From Climacium dendroides (taxonomy: Eukaryota; Streptophyta; Bryopsida; Hypnales; Climaciaceae): a stretch of 64,000 bases of DNA. The translations under genes and the position numbers were made by a program. Positions 1-13,400 of this stretch are shown in pieces. The stretch covers positions 27,027,029 through 27,091,028 of the forward strand of contig OX467083.1 in assembly GCA_950106755.1 (NCBI GenBank). The letters are read 5' to 3'. The notes under the pieces were generated by a model. It ran no database searches. It saw only the letters and a list, made by a program, of their open reading frames with translations, and was not told where the DNA came from. Numbering within the stretch: the stretch's first letter is position 1; each line of letters starts with the position of its first letter.

Positions 1-2186
1 ATGATTCACTCTATCATAAAAATTGATGATTTCCAAAGTCACCCTATCGTCCTTTAACTCCAAAGTGACATTCAATATCCAGGGTTCAAAAACATCGTTG
101 CTTTTGAAGCTCTATAGGTCTAGATATCTTCAAGTTATACAAATCTCAACTGTACAATCTTGTAGTGTATATGTTTTAGATGATATGTACAAAATTTGAA
201 GTCATTTGGCCATATAGATTGCAAGATCATAATGTTTTAGTGTCAAAAATAGATGTTGAATTTTTCCCCAAAACACATTTTGAGGTGAAATTTGTTTTCT
301 AAACCTATTCAAATGAAAAAACTTTACACTACAAAATGATTCAAAACTAGTATACAAACACATTGGTGAATTTTTTTCATTCATTTGACTCATTGTGTCT
401 AAAAAATAGCTTTGAAATGTCAAAAAACAACAAGAAAAATTGCAAAAAACACATCTAAGGCTGAACCTCCTCCTCCTAGAATGCTTCTCACTCACTCATT
501 ACTTCTTGGATTGACATGAGATTTTTGCCTCACAAACTTGACTAGTATGCGCAACTTTTCAAATTTTTTTTATTGAAAATGAACTTTGTATGAAGAAGAA
601 ATAGGCCACTGAAGTTCACTCTACTCCCCACCTTAATTTTCTTGCAAATGGCCCAAGACTAAACTTATTCCAATCTTTATCCAATATCCAAGTATTTCAT
701 CCCTACACTAAATTATCATAACTTGCACTAATTTATTGGTTTTTTAAAAATTATTTACATTGTCTACCAGTCTTTTATTATTCTAGTATTTTTTCTAATT
801 CTACAAATTAGTTTGACATTTTTGTATTTGCATTTTTATTCTAGTTTATTTGCATTTTGAAATTTTCTACTTGTAGTATTTTGTTTTCAATTTCTCCCCC
901 TTTAACCATTTGCCTAATTTGCTTAATTTTCCAATTCTTATTTAAAGCCCTTTTCATTAAAAGATCCCAATATTTCCCTAGAATTTTTTCATCATTCTCT
1001 TCTAATTGCACTTCCCAAATTTCACACCAATATCCCAAAGTTTCCATATTACCTAATGAGAAATTCATTGATTAATAGTTATAGATTAATCCTTCTTCTT
1101 AATAATTCCTAACTTCTAATGTCACCTAAATTGTTTGAATTTTCCTAACTCTATATTGTCCAATGCGTTGGCTCACAAACAAATGTGATAGAAATGCATT
1201 GTTGGATTTTATTTTAGCATTGAGCATTCTTTTGCTTCTATACATTCCTACTTTATATATCACTAAAGAAATTGATCATGTATGTAGACATAATGGAGAT
1301 TAGAGACAATAGAATCTTTTGTAATGGTAAGAGTAATTAGATTTCTATATTGACCATTTTGATTTTTGAAGAGGCTTTTGCTTGAACATTGAAATGTTCC
1401 CATCAAAATGCATTGCAAACATTTTATATCACTACATGTAAGAGGTGAAAAATCTCCTAGTGTGAAAAACCTCCTAGTAGTTAATGTAAAATATTTGCTT
1501 CACTTCATTGATTTGCTATTCAATGAAAAACCTTGTCTTGTTTCGTCAAAAGTCCAAACATGTATTTATGTGATTTTATCAAAGTTGTTTCTATTTATGA
1601 TATAGACATCCGGCACTCAACCAAGCATCTACTTTTGTTTATTTTGTGCTTTATCATAGATACTATACAATATGGACTTTTTCAAATGATAATGTTATTG
1701 AATGATTACAAATTAGTGAAGCTCTAATGGGGATAATTAATATATTATAGATGCGTGATTTTTTCATTTGTTAGTTTTGTAGTGAGTAGTAGACAAGAGT
1801 TGTAGTTTTGTTGCAATTTCATCATGCAATCATTGCACTCTAGTTCAATAGAATCTAGCATATTTGATTTCAATTAACATTCTTGAAATACCTTAGAATA
1901 TATATGCAATTAGTGTATTGAAAGCTTTCTTGGAGTATAAAAAGATTGTTATGAATATTCATTGTGAGCTCTAGGAATGATCTTAAATTTGAATATTATA
2001 GATTTTGTGGTTACTTAATACACAACAATATCACGTATAGATTAGAAAGGGACTGGACAGTAATTAGATATTTTTCATCCGTCATTCACATGTCACATCT
2101 AACATTATGTTTATGTAGAAAATATGAATGTTTAGAAAATAATAAGTCAAAACAATGGAGAATTAATTTCAAATCTAAATCCATTT
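1..2186. other. AT-rich intergenic stretch
   Basis: I see no gene here. The sequence is strongly AT-rich with frequent stops in all frames. The short open frames at 202-495, 857-1075 and 1964-2212 show no recognisable motif and no plausible splice partners. No terminal inverted repeats or tRNA-like B boxes were noticed. Confidence 0.6.
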
Positions 2187-2188
2187 TA

Positions 2189-3095
2189 ACCCCTAAAGGA
2201 CCAAGGCCTTAAAACACTCAAAACTGCCATTTCTGTAGCAAAGAGTAAAAAAAATTGAAAATTATTTTTTTTGCACATCCAACCATAGGATCTTATACCT
2301 TACTAGTATGAAAATGTGTGGAAAAAATTTCAGAAACTTTGACCAAATAGATTAAAAGATATTTGCGTTTAAAGTGAAAAAAATAATTTTTTCAGCACCT
2401 TGCAGGACTTTGAACTTTATTAACTTAATTTTTTTGCACTACAAAGTTTTGAGCTTTAAATTCTTATTGTGTGAAATTAAGTTGAGAGTCTAGGGGAAAA
2501 AAAATTCAAAAAACCCCTTAATTTTCATGCTTAAAAAATTGTTAAGTAGAAGTAGGTATGAGAAAGAAGGAAAATCTAAATTATTAATATCTTTAAGATG
2601 GAATTAAAATGCACTAATCCCAATGGTGAGATTGTTCTAGCAAGCAAAAAAAATCATGTAAAATTTTTTCTTCAGAAAAATTGTAAATATTACATTCAGA
2701 AATGAATTCTATAAGTTATTTTTTCAGGAAGTTGCTCTAACTGCCCGAAAAACAAGATTGTCCATAACTTTCTCATAATAATTCCAAATGGAATGAATCA
2801 AAGCTTCCCATGTAGACAAAAATATAATCTACAAGACAAAAAAATTCAAAAAAGAAAATTCAATTTTTTTCAATTTTTGTTTTGCTGCCCAGACTGCCCT
2901 CCGTCCCCTATTTTGAGCTTATATGGTCATAACTTTTGTTTCCGGGCACCGAATGTGAAAAAGTTATATTCCCACAAAGCTCATCAGTTTTTCTATCTTC
3001 AAAAAAAGTTTCAAAAAATCATGACAAAATTTCAGCCGTAGGTACCTGCCCGAAATTCAATTTGTCCCCCGAAGGGACAATGGTCCTTTAGGGGT
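2189..3095. mobile_element. Non-autonomous TA-flanked DNA element, ACCCCTAAAGG family, copy A
   Basis: The left end reads ACCCCTAAAGGACCA and the right end is its reverse complement (TGGTCCTTTAGGGGT). A TA dinucleotide flanks both sides, as expected of a Tc1/mariner-like target duplication. The 0.9 kb interior has no meaningful reading frame. Interior segments recur in copy B (25146-26017), including the phrases around 'GATGGAATTAAAAT' and 'GTGAGATTGTT', and the ends recur in copy C (54012-55524). This defines a repeat family local to the genome. Superfamily assignment rests only on the TA flank. Confidence 0.7.
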
Positions 3096-3097
3096 TA

Positions 3098-5811
3098 AAC
3101 AAATTTGCAATATGTATTTTTTTCTAAAATTCAAGGTATTTGGAACTACCAATACTCTCTAAGAGATATTAAGATTAGAAAATTAGGAATGCAGTAGACC
3201 ACCTTGTACAAAACTTCAATAAAAATTTCACAAGTAATTTTTTGAATTGTTTTTTGTTTACTTTGTAAATGATGTACTTTAAAAGAAAATGAAAATATAG
3301 TGATGAAAAAATATATAAATGACTTCAACTTTTCAATAAGCATCACATCTCGGGGTCTTGAGCATTTAGAGTTTAAAGCATAAGATCAATTTTTACAAGC
3401 TCTTAATAATCTTTTGAAAATATTCACTACAAAAAAAATGAATGTTTTAAATATAGTCCTAGTAGTATAGTCCTGTAAGTAATGATCTTTTAGGAGATTT
3501 TTAGTAAATTTTTACTTTTGGGTTGCCATTTTTTGTAACAATGGAGTCAAATTTCTAATGCATTCTAATGTATGTGTATCTTTTATAGTATTTACCATTG
3601 CATATGTTTCATTCATCATTCAATAAATTTCTATTGTACATTTCAATATATGCTTATTTATAAAAAAAATTATACAAAGATTTATTCATTTTTATTTGAA
3701 GATTTATTGAAATTTTTGTTCTGCATTCTATCTAATACATAAAAATTCTTATAAAATTCTAATGATGAATGCGTAGCATAGCAAGCACCAACTACTAGTA
3801 AATCTTCTAAAATATCTATTCCATGAAATCAAATACAATAATTTTTTTCCATTATTATTGTATATAAACTTCCATAATGAATATCAATTGGATGAAGTGA
3901 ATTTTTCAAAATATTCTTCGCCTTTCTAGGAAGATTGCATAAAACACTTGTATTATTTGATTCATTTTTTTCAAATTTGGCATTCTATATTCAATTCTCC
4001 TACTACTGTTTGGGTGCTACTGGCTTGGCTGGTTGAGAAATCACCATTGTCAATTTCTAGTTTGATTCACTATTACATTGACACATGTATGTTTCTAGTA
4101 GATACTACCTTTGTCTCCAAATAATCTTTATGTTGGACAAAATATTTTGGATTAAGGCTAAAAATAACATTTTAAAAATTGGTTTCAAGTTATAAATAGA
4201 GTTTGATGCACTCTTAGCAATCCAAAGACTTTGAGTTTTGAAACCCTTTTCAAAGTGTAGTTTGGAAATATTGAAAAGTAGATTTGGGGGGGCATTTCAA
4301 AGAGTACCACTAGTCAATTGATTGTTGAGTGTGAGGTCATCATTTTGTAGGCATTTAGAATATGCCCAAGACCATGTGTGGCCCTTTGTTCCACCTCCTA
4401 GAGCTTCATCTTCTTCAATAGGCAATATTTAAAGAGATGCAAAAAATAAGAATGAACAATGTTGATTGGCCCCTTTGGTCATTTCATTTGTTTTTTGATT
4501 GATGATTGCATGAATAAAGGGGAAATTACTACTTGAAGTTGTTTTATTGGTTTCAAATAGCAATCAAAACCAAATCTAATCAATTTACAATGTCACAAAA
4601 TGCAACAAGTGCAACAAGAAGATCATTTTGGGACAAAAAATTAAAGCCAACATGAAGATCATTTCGGGACAAAAGGAGTATAATTTAAATATCACAAAGT
4701 CCATATATTAAATAATAAAAGTTACACTTGTATTTCAATTTTTTTGTTGTTATTGGAGGCCTTTTATTGCAAGTGTAGAAAAAAAATATTATTTATCAAA
4801 ACTATCCTATACAAATGTATCAATAAATCAAAGAATTACACTTTTTGAATATGAGCCCGCTAATTCTATGCAATGAGTAGTACACCTCAAGAATTGCAAG
4901 TGTCATATATATTTATAATTCTACATTCTAAATTATATAAACTTTGGATTCAATTAAGTATAGATCAAAAATTATATCACCTTTGTCTTACTAAAAACCT
5001 CCAAAATCCTTCCCCACAAGGAATTAACTATATTTTTAGTCTTTTACATACATTCAAAAACTAATAATCCATCCCTTAAATCAATGCAAAATCTCAAGCT
5101 TAAGTGCCATCTTTCAAGCGTCCAAAATCTATGCAGAAAGTATCAAATTTGAGCATCATTTGTAAACACTGCCAATTCATCATTCTTTATGATTTAAAGA
5201 TAGGTGGAAACAATAGGATTGTAGAAATATATGCTCCCAACCTAAATATTGCAACAAGGAAACTTGTCCCCCTTCATGAACGAATCTATATAGTACCTAA
5301 GTGGTCACCAAATCCATCGGCAACACTATTGTTTGAGAAGCAACAAGTACAAGGTGCCTCATATGGACAAGGCTAAGCTTGTTAAGAGAGGAATGCTCTT
5401 TGGTTGCTTGCTACTTACTCCCACAAGGTCATTCATTATGGCCAACGCTTATTCAATGGTCAAAATCAGTAAATGGAGTTTTTTAGTAGAACACAAATTT
5501 TACTTCATTTGGAGGTTTTTAGTGAGACAGAAGGAGTACATGATAACCTAACAAACAAGAAAGTAGTATGTGAAGGTTTCTTGCAATAATTCATTAGGTA
5601 GTGAAATGCCCAAACATTTAGGTGTGAATGTCTATCTACAAATAAATTTATTTCTATCTTGACTTCAAAAATGTAAATAATGTCATAATCTTAAGGAATA
5701 AAAAAGTTTGTATATATCAACAAATAAGGCTATAACTTTGTATCAAGCTACATTTTCTTACTCCATAATTATTTCATATATTTATGAAAAAATAACCTTC
5801 CATTTCCACCA
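3098..5811. other. AT-rich intergenic stretch
   Basis: No gene could be supported. A short direct repeat lies near 4618-4676 (two copies of a 'GAAGATCATTT(T/C)GGGACAAAA' phrase about 35 bases apart). A frame at 5104-5376 contains a phrase that faintly resembles the endonuclease domain of a LINE, but it is too short to call. Confidence 0.5.
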
Positions 5812-5836
5812 ATTATATTGGACATACATACATACA

Positions 5837-5869
<33 letters not shown>

Positions 5870-5886
5870 GTATGTATGTATGTCCA
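5812..5886. repeat. CATA/TATG microsatellite forming a hairpin
   Basis: About ten CATA units pass through a short ATAT core into TATG units. The outer bases mirror each other as well (TTGGACATAC on the left, GTATGTCCAA on the right). The whole block is therefore one inverted repeat able to fold on itself. Confidence 0.9.
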
Positions 5887-6079
5887 ACATAATTAGTGTT
5901 TAAATAAATAGCCACAACCTATCAAAAGGTCTTTAATTCTTTTCTACTCATACCATATATAGTCCATGAGTGTAAATAACCTATTCGGATTTTTAGTGTC
6001 ATTTTTTGTTGTGTTTTTATGTGGTTTTAGTTATGTTTTGTTTGATTGGTGTTCCAAATGGGTGATTTTTGGATGTTAT

Positions 6080-7520
6080 TAACCAATTTGGAAGTGTTTA
6101 TCCGGATGCAATCAAGCATGAGCCACGGTGATGGGATTGGAAGGGAAGCCAATTTGGAGAGTGAAGGCAGTTTTGAGTGTCTGAGGGTAATTCCTATTTG
6201 TAATGCAGGATGACAATTCCAAGTTGGAATGTTCTGCGTTTTTGTCCAAGTAGGAACTGTCTGTAGCCAGCTAGGTCGGAGCTGTTGTGGTTTCCAAGTT
6301 GGTTTGCCTGTAGTCGGTAGTTAGGGTTGTGCGGGGTGTTGCAAGTGCCAATTTGGGAGTTTGTGCATGTAGTGATGGACGGTTATTTTTTGAGGTTCCT
6401 AATGGGCAGTTTGTGAGTTTTGAGGTGATGCCAAGTTGGTTAAGGAACTGCCTGGCTTGGGATTTTAAAGTCGAGTTTTCCAATTTGGAAGGCACCCACT
6501 GTTGAGAGAATGCCAATGCGAGTCCCAGTCTGAGTGGCTGCGTATTTGATGTTTTTGTGTTTGTTTGTGTGTGTGTGTGTTTTTCCAAGTCAGATGCTTG
6601 ATGAGTGTGTGTTCTAATTGGTGTGCTGCGAGTGTGCGTATATGTCTCTGGAGTGGTTCGATCCAATTTGGAGAAGTGTGCAGACGATGAAGTTTGAAGC
6701 GGAAACAATTTGGTGATGTGGAGTTAAGCGGTGAAGTGAATGACTGAGGATGAAATGAGGAGCAGATTAGGAAGTGTGTCCTAGTCGGAAATGTTATGCA
6801 GAGTGGTGAGAGTCACTGTAAGGAGCGGATTTCCAATTTGGAGAAGTACAGTGATAGTTTGTTAAGCATTAAGTGATGGAAATAGGACCCAATTCGGAGC
6901 TGAAAAGTATATGGGTGATGTAAGCCCGAATAGATTGTAGCTGTGAGATCAAATTTGGGTAACGGAGTGAAGTCTGATTTGGATGGATTAGTCAAAGAGT
7001 TAATTGCTGGGATAGCAAATAGGAGATCCAAATCGGAAAGTTGCAGTGGAGTGAAGCAAAAGCAGTAAGATAGACTGCTAAAGAAAACATTATTTTTAAT
7101 GGTGATATGTTCACCAATTCAGCTTAATGAAATGTATAATTCAAGCAAATTGGTGTTGGTTGTGCTGAATGGGGATGTATGCTTAATTTGAAATCGTTGA
7201 GTGGTTGTATGTGTGATTCCAATTTGGGAAATTGGAATAAGTGCTGAATTGGTCAAGTGAAGAATTGGCAGTTGTGATTAAAATTCAAAGTGGACTGAGA
7301 GTTGATTGAAGTTATGAATATGAGCAAATTGAGAAGGCTTTGTATGTGGAATGCATGGTGTCATGAGTGTTTATCCAAGTTGGTTTTATAAAGTTTGAAT
7401 GTTGTCTAAGTCAGGATCCCGAGTTGGTCTGTGAAGCCGAAGCAACAGGTCTCAAATTTGAGAGTTTCCGAATGGGTGTGAGAAATTAATTTATCCAAGT
7501 AGGAAATCAGAGAAGATTGT

Positions 7521-7556
<36 letters not shown>

Positions 7557-8052
7557 AAAATAAAAATTCCAAATTAGTAAAGGAGAGAGTGATATATATA
7601 CAATTTAGAGAGTCTGTGAGTGTTTATAAGAAGATAATTATCCAAGTTGAGAAGGAAGGATGAGGAAGAATGCAGAGTGTTAAGGTTGATTTCAAATCGG
7701 TGTGTAAGAAGTGTCAATGGGCGGTGATAAAAATTACATCAAGCCAAATTGTGGAGATAAAGACATGAAGACCAAGTTGGCGAAAGAAGATCTAGTGGTT
7801 CCCTGTGTTGGTGACAACTGCGAGGCTGATAGGTGATGGATCCAAGATGGGAGTTAGAGTGCCATAGTGAGCCTGTACCAGCAACAGCACCAATTCTGAT
7901 TTGGTGGAAAGACGAAAGAATCCAACTTGAAGATTAAAGATCAATTCCAATTGGGTGATACTTAACCTTGGTGGTTTTAAGAGTGGAGTGAATAATTAAA
8001 TTATTAATTATTACAGAAATTGTGAGGAATTAAATTAATACTAGTTGGAAGT
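6080..8052. repeat. Tract of recurrent CCAA-N-TTGG words
   Basis: Some 25-30 copies of a near-palindromic word, CCAA(T/G)TTGG with variants such as CCAAGTAGGA and CCAAATCGGA, occur at irregular spacing of roughly 25-150 bases. Examples lie near 6082, 6149, 6218, 6349, 6430, 6480, 6662, 6831, 7219, 7373, 7640 and 7771. The tract is visibly less AT-rich than its surroundings. An AT microsatellite interrupts it at about 7523-7552. The open frame at 6271-6708 (minus strand) is a low-complexity Thr/Pro-rich by-product with no domain. The tract could be an eroded tandem array or the inside of a non-coding retroelement. I found no primer-binding site or long terminal repeat to settle this. Confidence 0.55.
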
Positions 8053-10470
8053 ATGCATTCCTTGTGTGTTTTAGCCCTTTATTAGTACGTTCTAATGTCG
8101 TTGTAGAAGTAGTCCTATTAGAATTGCCTCCCTAGGAACGAATTAAACTATTAGTTTAGATAATCCGATTAGGATCTAAACTTAACTACAATGAGTCCTT
8201 CACCATCTTCAAAATTTTCCTTCTAGTATTTTCTCCTTATATATAAAGCATATATGTTAGTTGTCATAATACAACCATTAAGTAAGTTTTCATTGGTGAT
8301 TGAATCTGTATTAAACTATAGGATATTTTTATAGTTTTATTTTATAAAATTGATATAATTCATTTAATATTATATAAAATATATTTATTAGCAATATTAC
8401 ACAAATCAACTAATATTATCAAACTGTTGATAATTCAAAAATATTTAATTGTGAATTTCAATAAAATAAACAAATAAAATATTGAGGTACAATTATTTAT
8501 TTAAATGACCTACATTAAGGATTAAAAAAAATTATTAAAAAAAAATTAAATCAAAACACCTTCTACATTTTTCATCATTTAAAAAGAATTAGTACAAAAA
8601 ATTATTAATATCATTTACTATTGCTTTTAAAAATATATTAATACTTTTAAAATTTTGGAATTTTTAATGAAATTCATTTAAATTTCAATCACTATAAATT
8701 GAAAAGATGAATCCATTGGGTTAGATATTATTATATTCATGATTGTTATAGTCTATTATATATTTTTCAACCTTTTGTAAAACAAAAATAAGACTTGCAT
8801 TACACAAATCATTGGTTATGAAGAATTATCTTGGATTTTTTATTTACTACATTAGTAAATATATTCAACAACACAATCATGGTTATTGAAATATTTGGTG
8901 AATATATAAGATCATGATGTTTTACACTACATTAAAGAGAATGGCAAGTTTGGTAAAAGTTTAAAATATAATTATTTCATAAGATATTCTTATCTTTTTC
9001 TATGTTAAAAAAATTGAAGATAGAATTGTAAATTTTTTGACATTTACTTTGTTTAAATTATTTTCCATCAACCATGTTATTCATGTAAAGGATTTTTTTT
9101 CTACACAAAACTTTAGAAATGATGTCAATAGTATCATTATTACCATCATTTCATTAACAATAAATGGGTAGGAAAAAACTAACTTTTGTTGTTGAAGGTT
9201 GATGTATGTGAAAAGTGAATATTGATTAAAGCGCCATTTCTAAATCGTCAAATTAAAAGATGTCATTATTTTTGTTAAACATGAATGTTAAAAAGTATAT
9301 TGTAACAATATTATACATATATTAATGTAAAAATCATATTACAATAAATCAAAATGTATTTAAATTATTTTATCATTAAAAATCATATATAATATTATAT
9401 ATATTATAAATTTAAATATATCAATTTTATTATCTCACAATAGTTTTCATTCTATTAAATATAGATTTTAATTTCATGATTTTCTTATAAAAGATTTAAT
9501 AATTAAACCATTTGCAAAAGTAATTACCATTTTTTTAATAGCAATACATATTTGTGTTGAAGTCAAGAGCACTAAATATCATACTTGTAGCATTGCAAAA
9601 CTTGTTTGATAAATCATTAAAAAAATGGAACACTTAAAGTAACCTCAAATTGAGATTTATAATGGTAACAAACATTTTGAATATGATTTTCATTTGAGTT
9701 CATAATAGCAATTGGTTTTGGGATCATAGTAGCAATCTAATGTAGGATCATATAGTAAATCCAAATCATCATTAGGTTGTTTATTATTTGTTATGAAACA
9801 TGCATCTGTTTCATAATATAATAAAAAAAATAAGATTAAACAATGTTATTAGATTTTTATTTTTTTATTTGAATTAATTATAGATAATTATAACATATTT
9901 TTTAAAAGAATGATTTTAAATAATAAAATGGATTGTAAAGCAAGATATAATAAAACCATTATCAAAACAAAGATATAAAAAGTTTTACAAAATTTTAAAA
10001 AGTTAAATTTAGTCACATGTTAATAAAAAATTTAACAAATTAGCAATGAAGTGAGAATTATTGTTCAAAGATTTTAAAGTCACATTATGTATACCTCCAT
10101 GTTGTGAAGTGTAGTTAGAAATTTCTACTTGTTTTGAGTCTTGTTTGTTTTTTAATGTCAAAAATGATTCCAAATGTTTATTTCTTGAGACAACACATTC
10201 CAAAGATGAAGATAAATTTGTTTTATGAGAAACATCTTTTTCAAATGTTGAAGTTTCTATATTCCTAAATAAAAAATAATTTAAGTTCACGTGTCTATTG
10301 ATAGGTATACAATATAAAAGATATTCATGAATTTTTTTTGTAAAACATGAATATCTATATTAAAATTTTAGCACACATGCTATATACTCATCACTACATT
10401 ATAAATTGTGTATAATTTATTTCTATAAGTAGATTATATAATTTTGTACTAACTTCTATAATATATTTTA
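8053..10470. other. Very AT-rich stretch downstream of CFAP20DC
   Basis: 8050-8350 has the mixed look of a retroelement end, with a TATATATAAAG box near 8240, but no partner repeat was found. From 8350 the sequence is very AT-rich and I see no gene. An open frame at 10009-10290 is listed separately as a possible alternative last exon of the neighbouring gene. Confidence 0.5.
10009..10275 (-). other. Possible alternative 3' exon of the CFAP20DC gene
   Basis: An open frame of about 88 codons, reading away from TTTATTTAG near 10276 and ending at TGA, has the same Asn/Ser/Lys-rich style as the C-terminal part of the neighbouring gene. Joining it to exon 11 needs an internal donor in that exon (for example G|GTAAC within the YEFGN codons) and a matching acceptor phase (the AG of GGAATATAG fits). 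The main model instead stops at 10471 without it. I cannot choose between them from sequence alone. Confidence 0.25.
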
Positions 10471-13400
10471 TTATAATTGTTCTACATTTGGTGATGATTT
10501 AAGACCTTCATTGAAATCAAAATCAATAGTGTTACCAAATTCATAAGAATCATAGTCATTACAATATTTATTTGAAAAACTGTACAAATGATTGAGTGGA
10601 CTCATTTTAAATGTTTTATCCTGTAAAAAAAGTTATTATATTTTCCATCATTCAATAAATATATTTATCATTTATATCAATAAAATATTTTAATAATATA
10701 AATATAAATATGTTTATAGTTTCAATTATGTTCTAATAAAAATTACTCCTTACTTGATCTGTACATGCTTCAAATACTCCCAATGTGCTTTTAGAGTTCA
10801 CCTCTAATATTTTATCTATCATAAAATTTAAATATAAATTTAGCATATAGTATAATATTTTTTATTTTTGATAAAATATTCTATCTTATTAAGCTTTTAT
10901 TGATTAATTTCAAATTAACTTGAAAATGGAACTAATTTGAAAATATTTGATATTATGTGCTATTAAAAAATATAATATTGAAAATTTCATGATCTATTAT
11001 ACATTTCAACAAGTTGATTATTCATTACATCACATATGTTTGTGAATGTAAGATACCTCTTATATTATTTATATCATTTGTATCTTCTATTCTCCAAGAA
11101 TCACATACAATGGCATTGTTATTGTTAGGATCATTTGAAGAAGAATCTAAGAGGTTTGAAGTAAGACATTTTTCATCTTCATTGTCATTTAATGACCAAT
11201 TTTTTCTTTCAAAGTCATGATCTTCATCTACCTTTGTTCCAACAAATCTTAAATTTTGAAACATGCAATCACTATCATTTTTTAAATCAAAATGTTCGTG
11301 TTTTTCTGCTACCAACCTTTGCTTCTCTCCAATAAAATTGTTGATATCACAATGCAACATAGATTCCTCCATGTCCTTCATAGATTGGTTAGAATAATCA
11401 TATTTTAAACCACTATTATTAAGTTGTTTTAAATCATCCTCAATACTTTGTCCGTTATTTTCTACAACATCTCTTGAATTCATCAAATGCAAACCATTAG
11501 TGATAGTTGAATTAACATCAAATTCATCCTTTGATATTTTAATATCATCTATATTCTCACAAATTCTATTAAAAAAAGAAGGTAGTTTAAAAGTTTTTTC
11601 TTCAACATCATCCTCAACATGACTCTTCCAACCACAAGGAGGGCTTCCAGGTGGAGAGTCCAAATATCTAATGTGTTTATATTCTTTTTTTCTATCACTA
11701 TCAATATGAATTCCTCGTCGTATATTTTTTCCAAGACCCACTTTCAACTCTGATAATTTATACTCTTCAATTTTTTTCTTTGATGATTGGTCTTCACAAA
11801 ATACTTTATTTGTACTTGTCCCTTTTGTGGAATCATTTAAAACTTCACAAACCACTAATGTTGATTGTGGCATTTGAGTTAATTGATATTCATCATTTGA
11901 CAATTGCAAATGGGTGGTGGCCTTAGGATCATTTGAAAGAATATTTAAAACATCATCTTTGACTATGGAAGTTTGTATTAGAGAGTTTGTAACTTTTAAA
12001 GTTTTTGAACTTGATTTAGGATCGATATCATTTGTGGTGATCATATTTGAAGGTGGTTGAAAATTATGAGTAATAAATTGAGCATTCTCTAATCTTTTTG
12101 TAAACTCATCAATTGTTGGCAATTCTATTTGATCCAATAGTAATTGGGTTTTTTTAAACTTTAATGATGCATGATTTTTATTAAAGGTATTAGCATGTTT
12201 CAAAAGATTATGTAATGTTTTGGCTTTCATTTCATTGTTTTTTTCAACTATTCCTTCATTTTTTTTTTCAACTTGAATTTTCTTAGATGTAGCAGAAGGT
12301 ATGTCACATTGAAATTGTGTAGTGTGACCAATTGACTCAACATATTCACCTTCTTTACAAATGCTTCTATTGGAATGAAGTTTGTAGTCACCAAGAAGAT
12401 TTGTATTAATTTGTACTGTAGATAATGGTAATGGGATTCTAGACCCAAATGCTACATGTACCTAAATATTTTAAATTGCAATTTTTAGATATTTAATTAT
12501 ACAAGATGTAATTTTGAGCTAATTATGTAAATAAGATATGTCAATTTTTTATAGTGTACTTGATTGCACAAAATGAAACAAAATTTCAAATAGATAAGTT
12601 TATGAATAGTATTATAATTTCAATGCATACTTAACAAATCTTAATACTTATTGATTTTTTTTTTATGAATGAAATAAAACTTGTAACAGTTTAAATTGGT
12701 CAAAAGACAATCCTTTTTAAAACAATTAGTTGAAGAAAATATTTGACTCCATATTATAATATATTAAATTAAACACTTTTCAAGAAATAAATTCATATCT
12801 ATTTATAGGCTTATATATATAATATTTTTAATATTTCAAATAATTATTTAACTAATAAATAATAATAATTTGAAAAATCACCTGTCGAGATTCCAACTTG
12901 TTCATTTTGACTTTTTGAAGCTTTGAATTATTTTCTTGTGTATCTAGTGTTGAAATATAATGTCAATAAATTAAGATAACAAGATTTTTGTTTTTTTAAT
13001 TTTTATAAAAATGCTACATTTAACTACTTCTGGACTTTTGAAAGTCCAAAATTCATAATGGTCATTGGAACATGCATCAAAGGATCTATCCAAAACATCA
13101 GGGGATCTAAATTTTCATTGGGGGATCAGTTCAAAACATCAAGAGATCTATACCAACATCAAAAGATCTCCCAATCTATACAAACATCGGGAGATCTCCC
13201 GATGTTTTGAATTCAGTGAATAGTCTAGAATTCAATGAATAGTCCAGAATTAGTTAAATGTGGCATAAAATATTACACATATATATGTAGTTTATAGAAA
13301 TACCTCTAATTTAAAATGATTAGCATACCATTGGTAGAGTTTGATGGATTTGATACAAACATTTTTAAAGTTACCATATCTACTACTTGAATTGTGTTAT

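Noticed and set aside
5104..5376. Open frame with a phrase like the endonuclease domain of LINE elements (GGNNRIVEIYAPN)
   Set aside because: The likeness is one short phrase. No reverse-transcriptase motif, poly-A tail or target duplication is present.
6271..6708. 145-codon minus-strand frame
   Set aside because: Low-complexity Thr/Pro/His translation of the CCAA-N-TTGG tract and a GT microsatellite. No start context, domain or partner exons.
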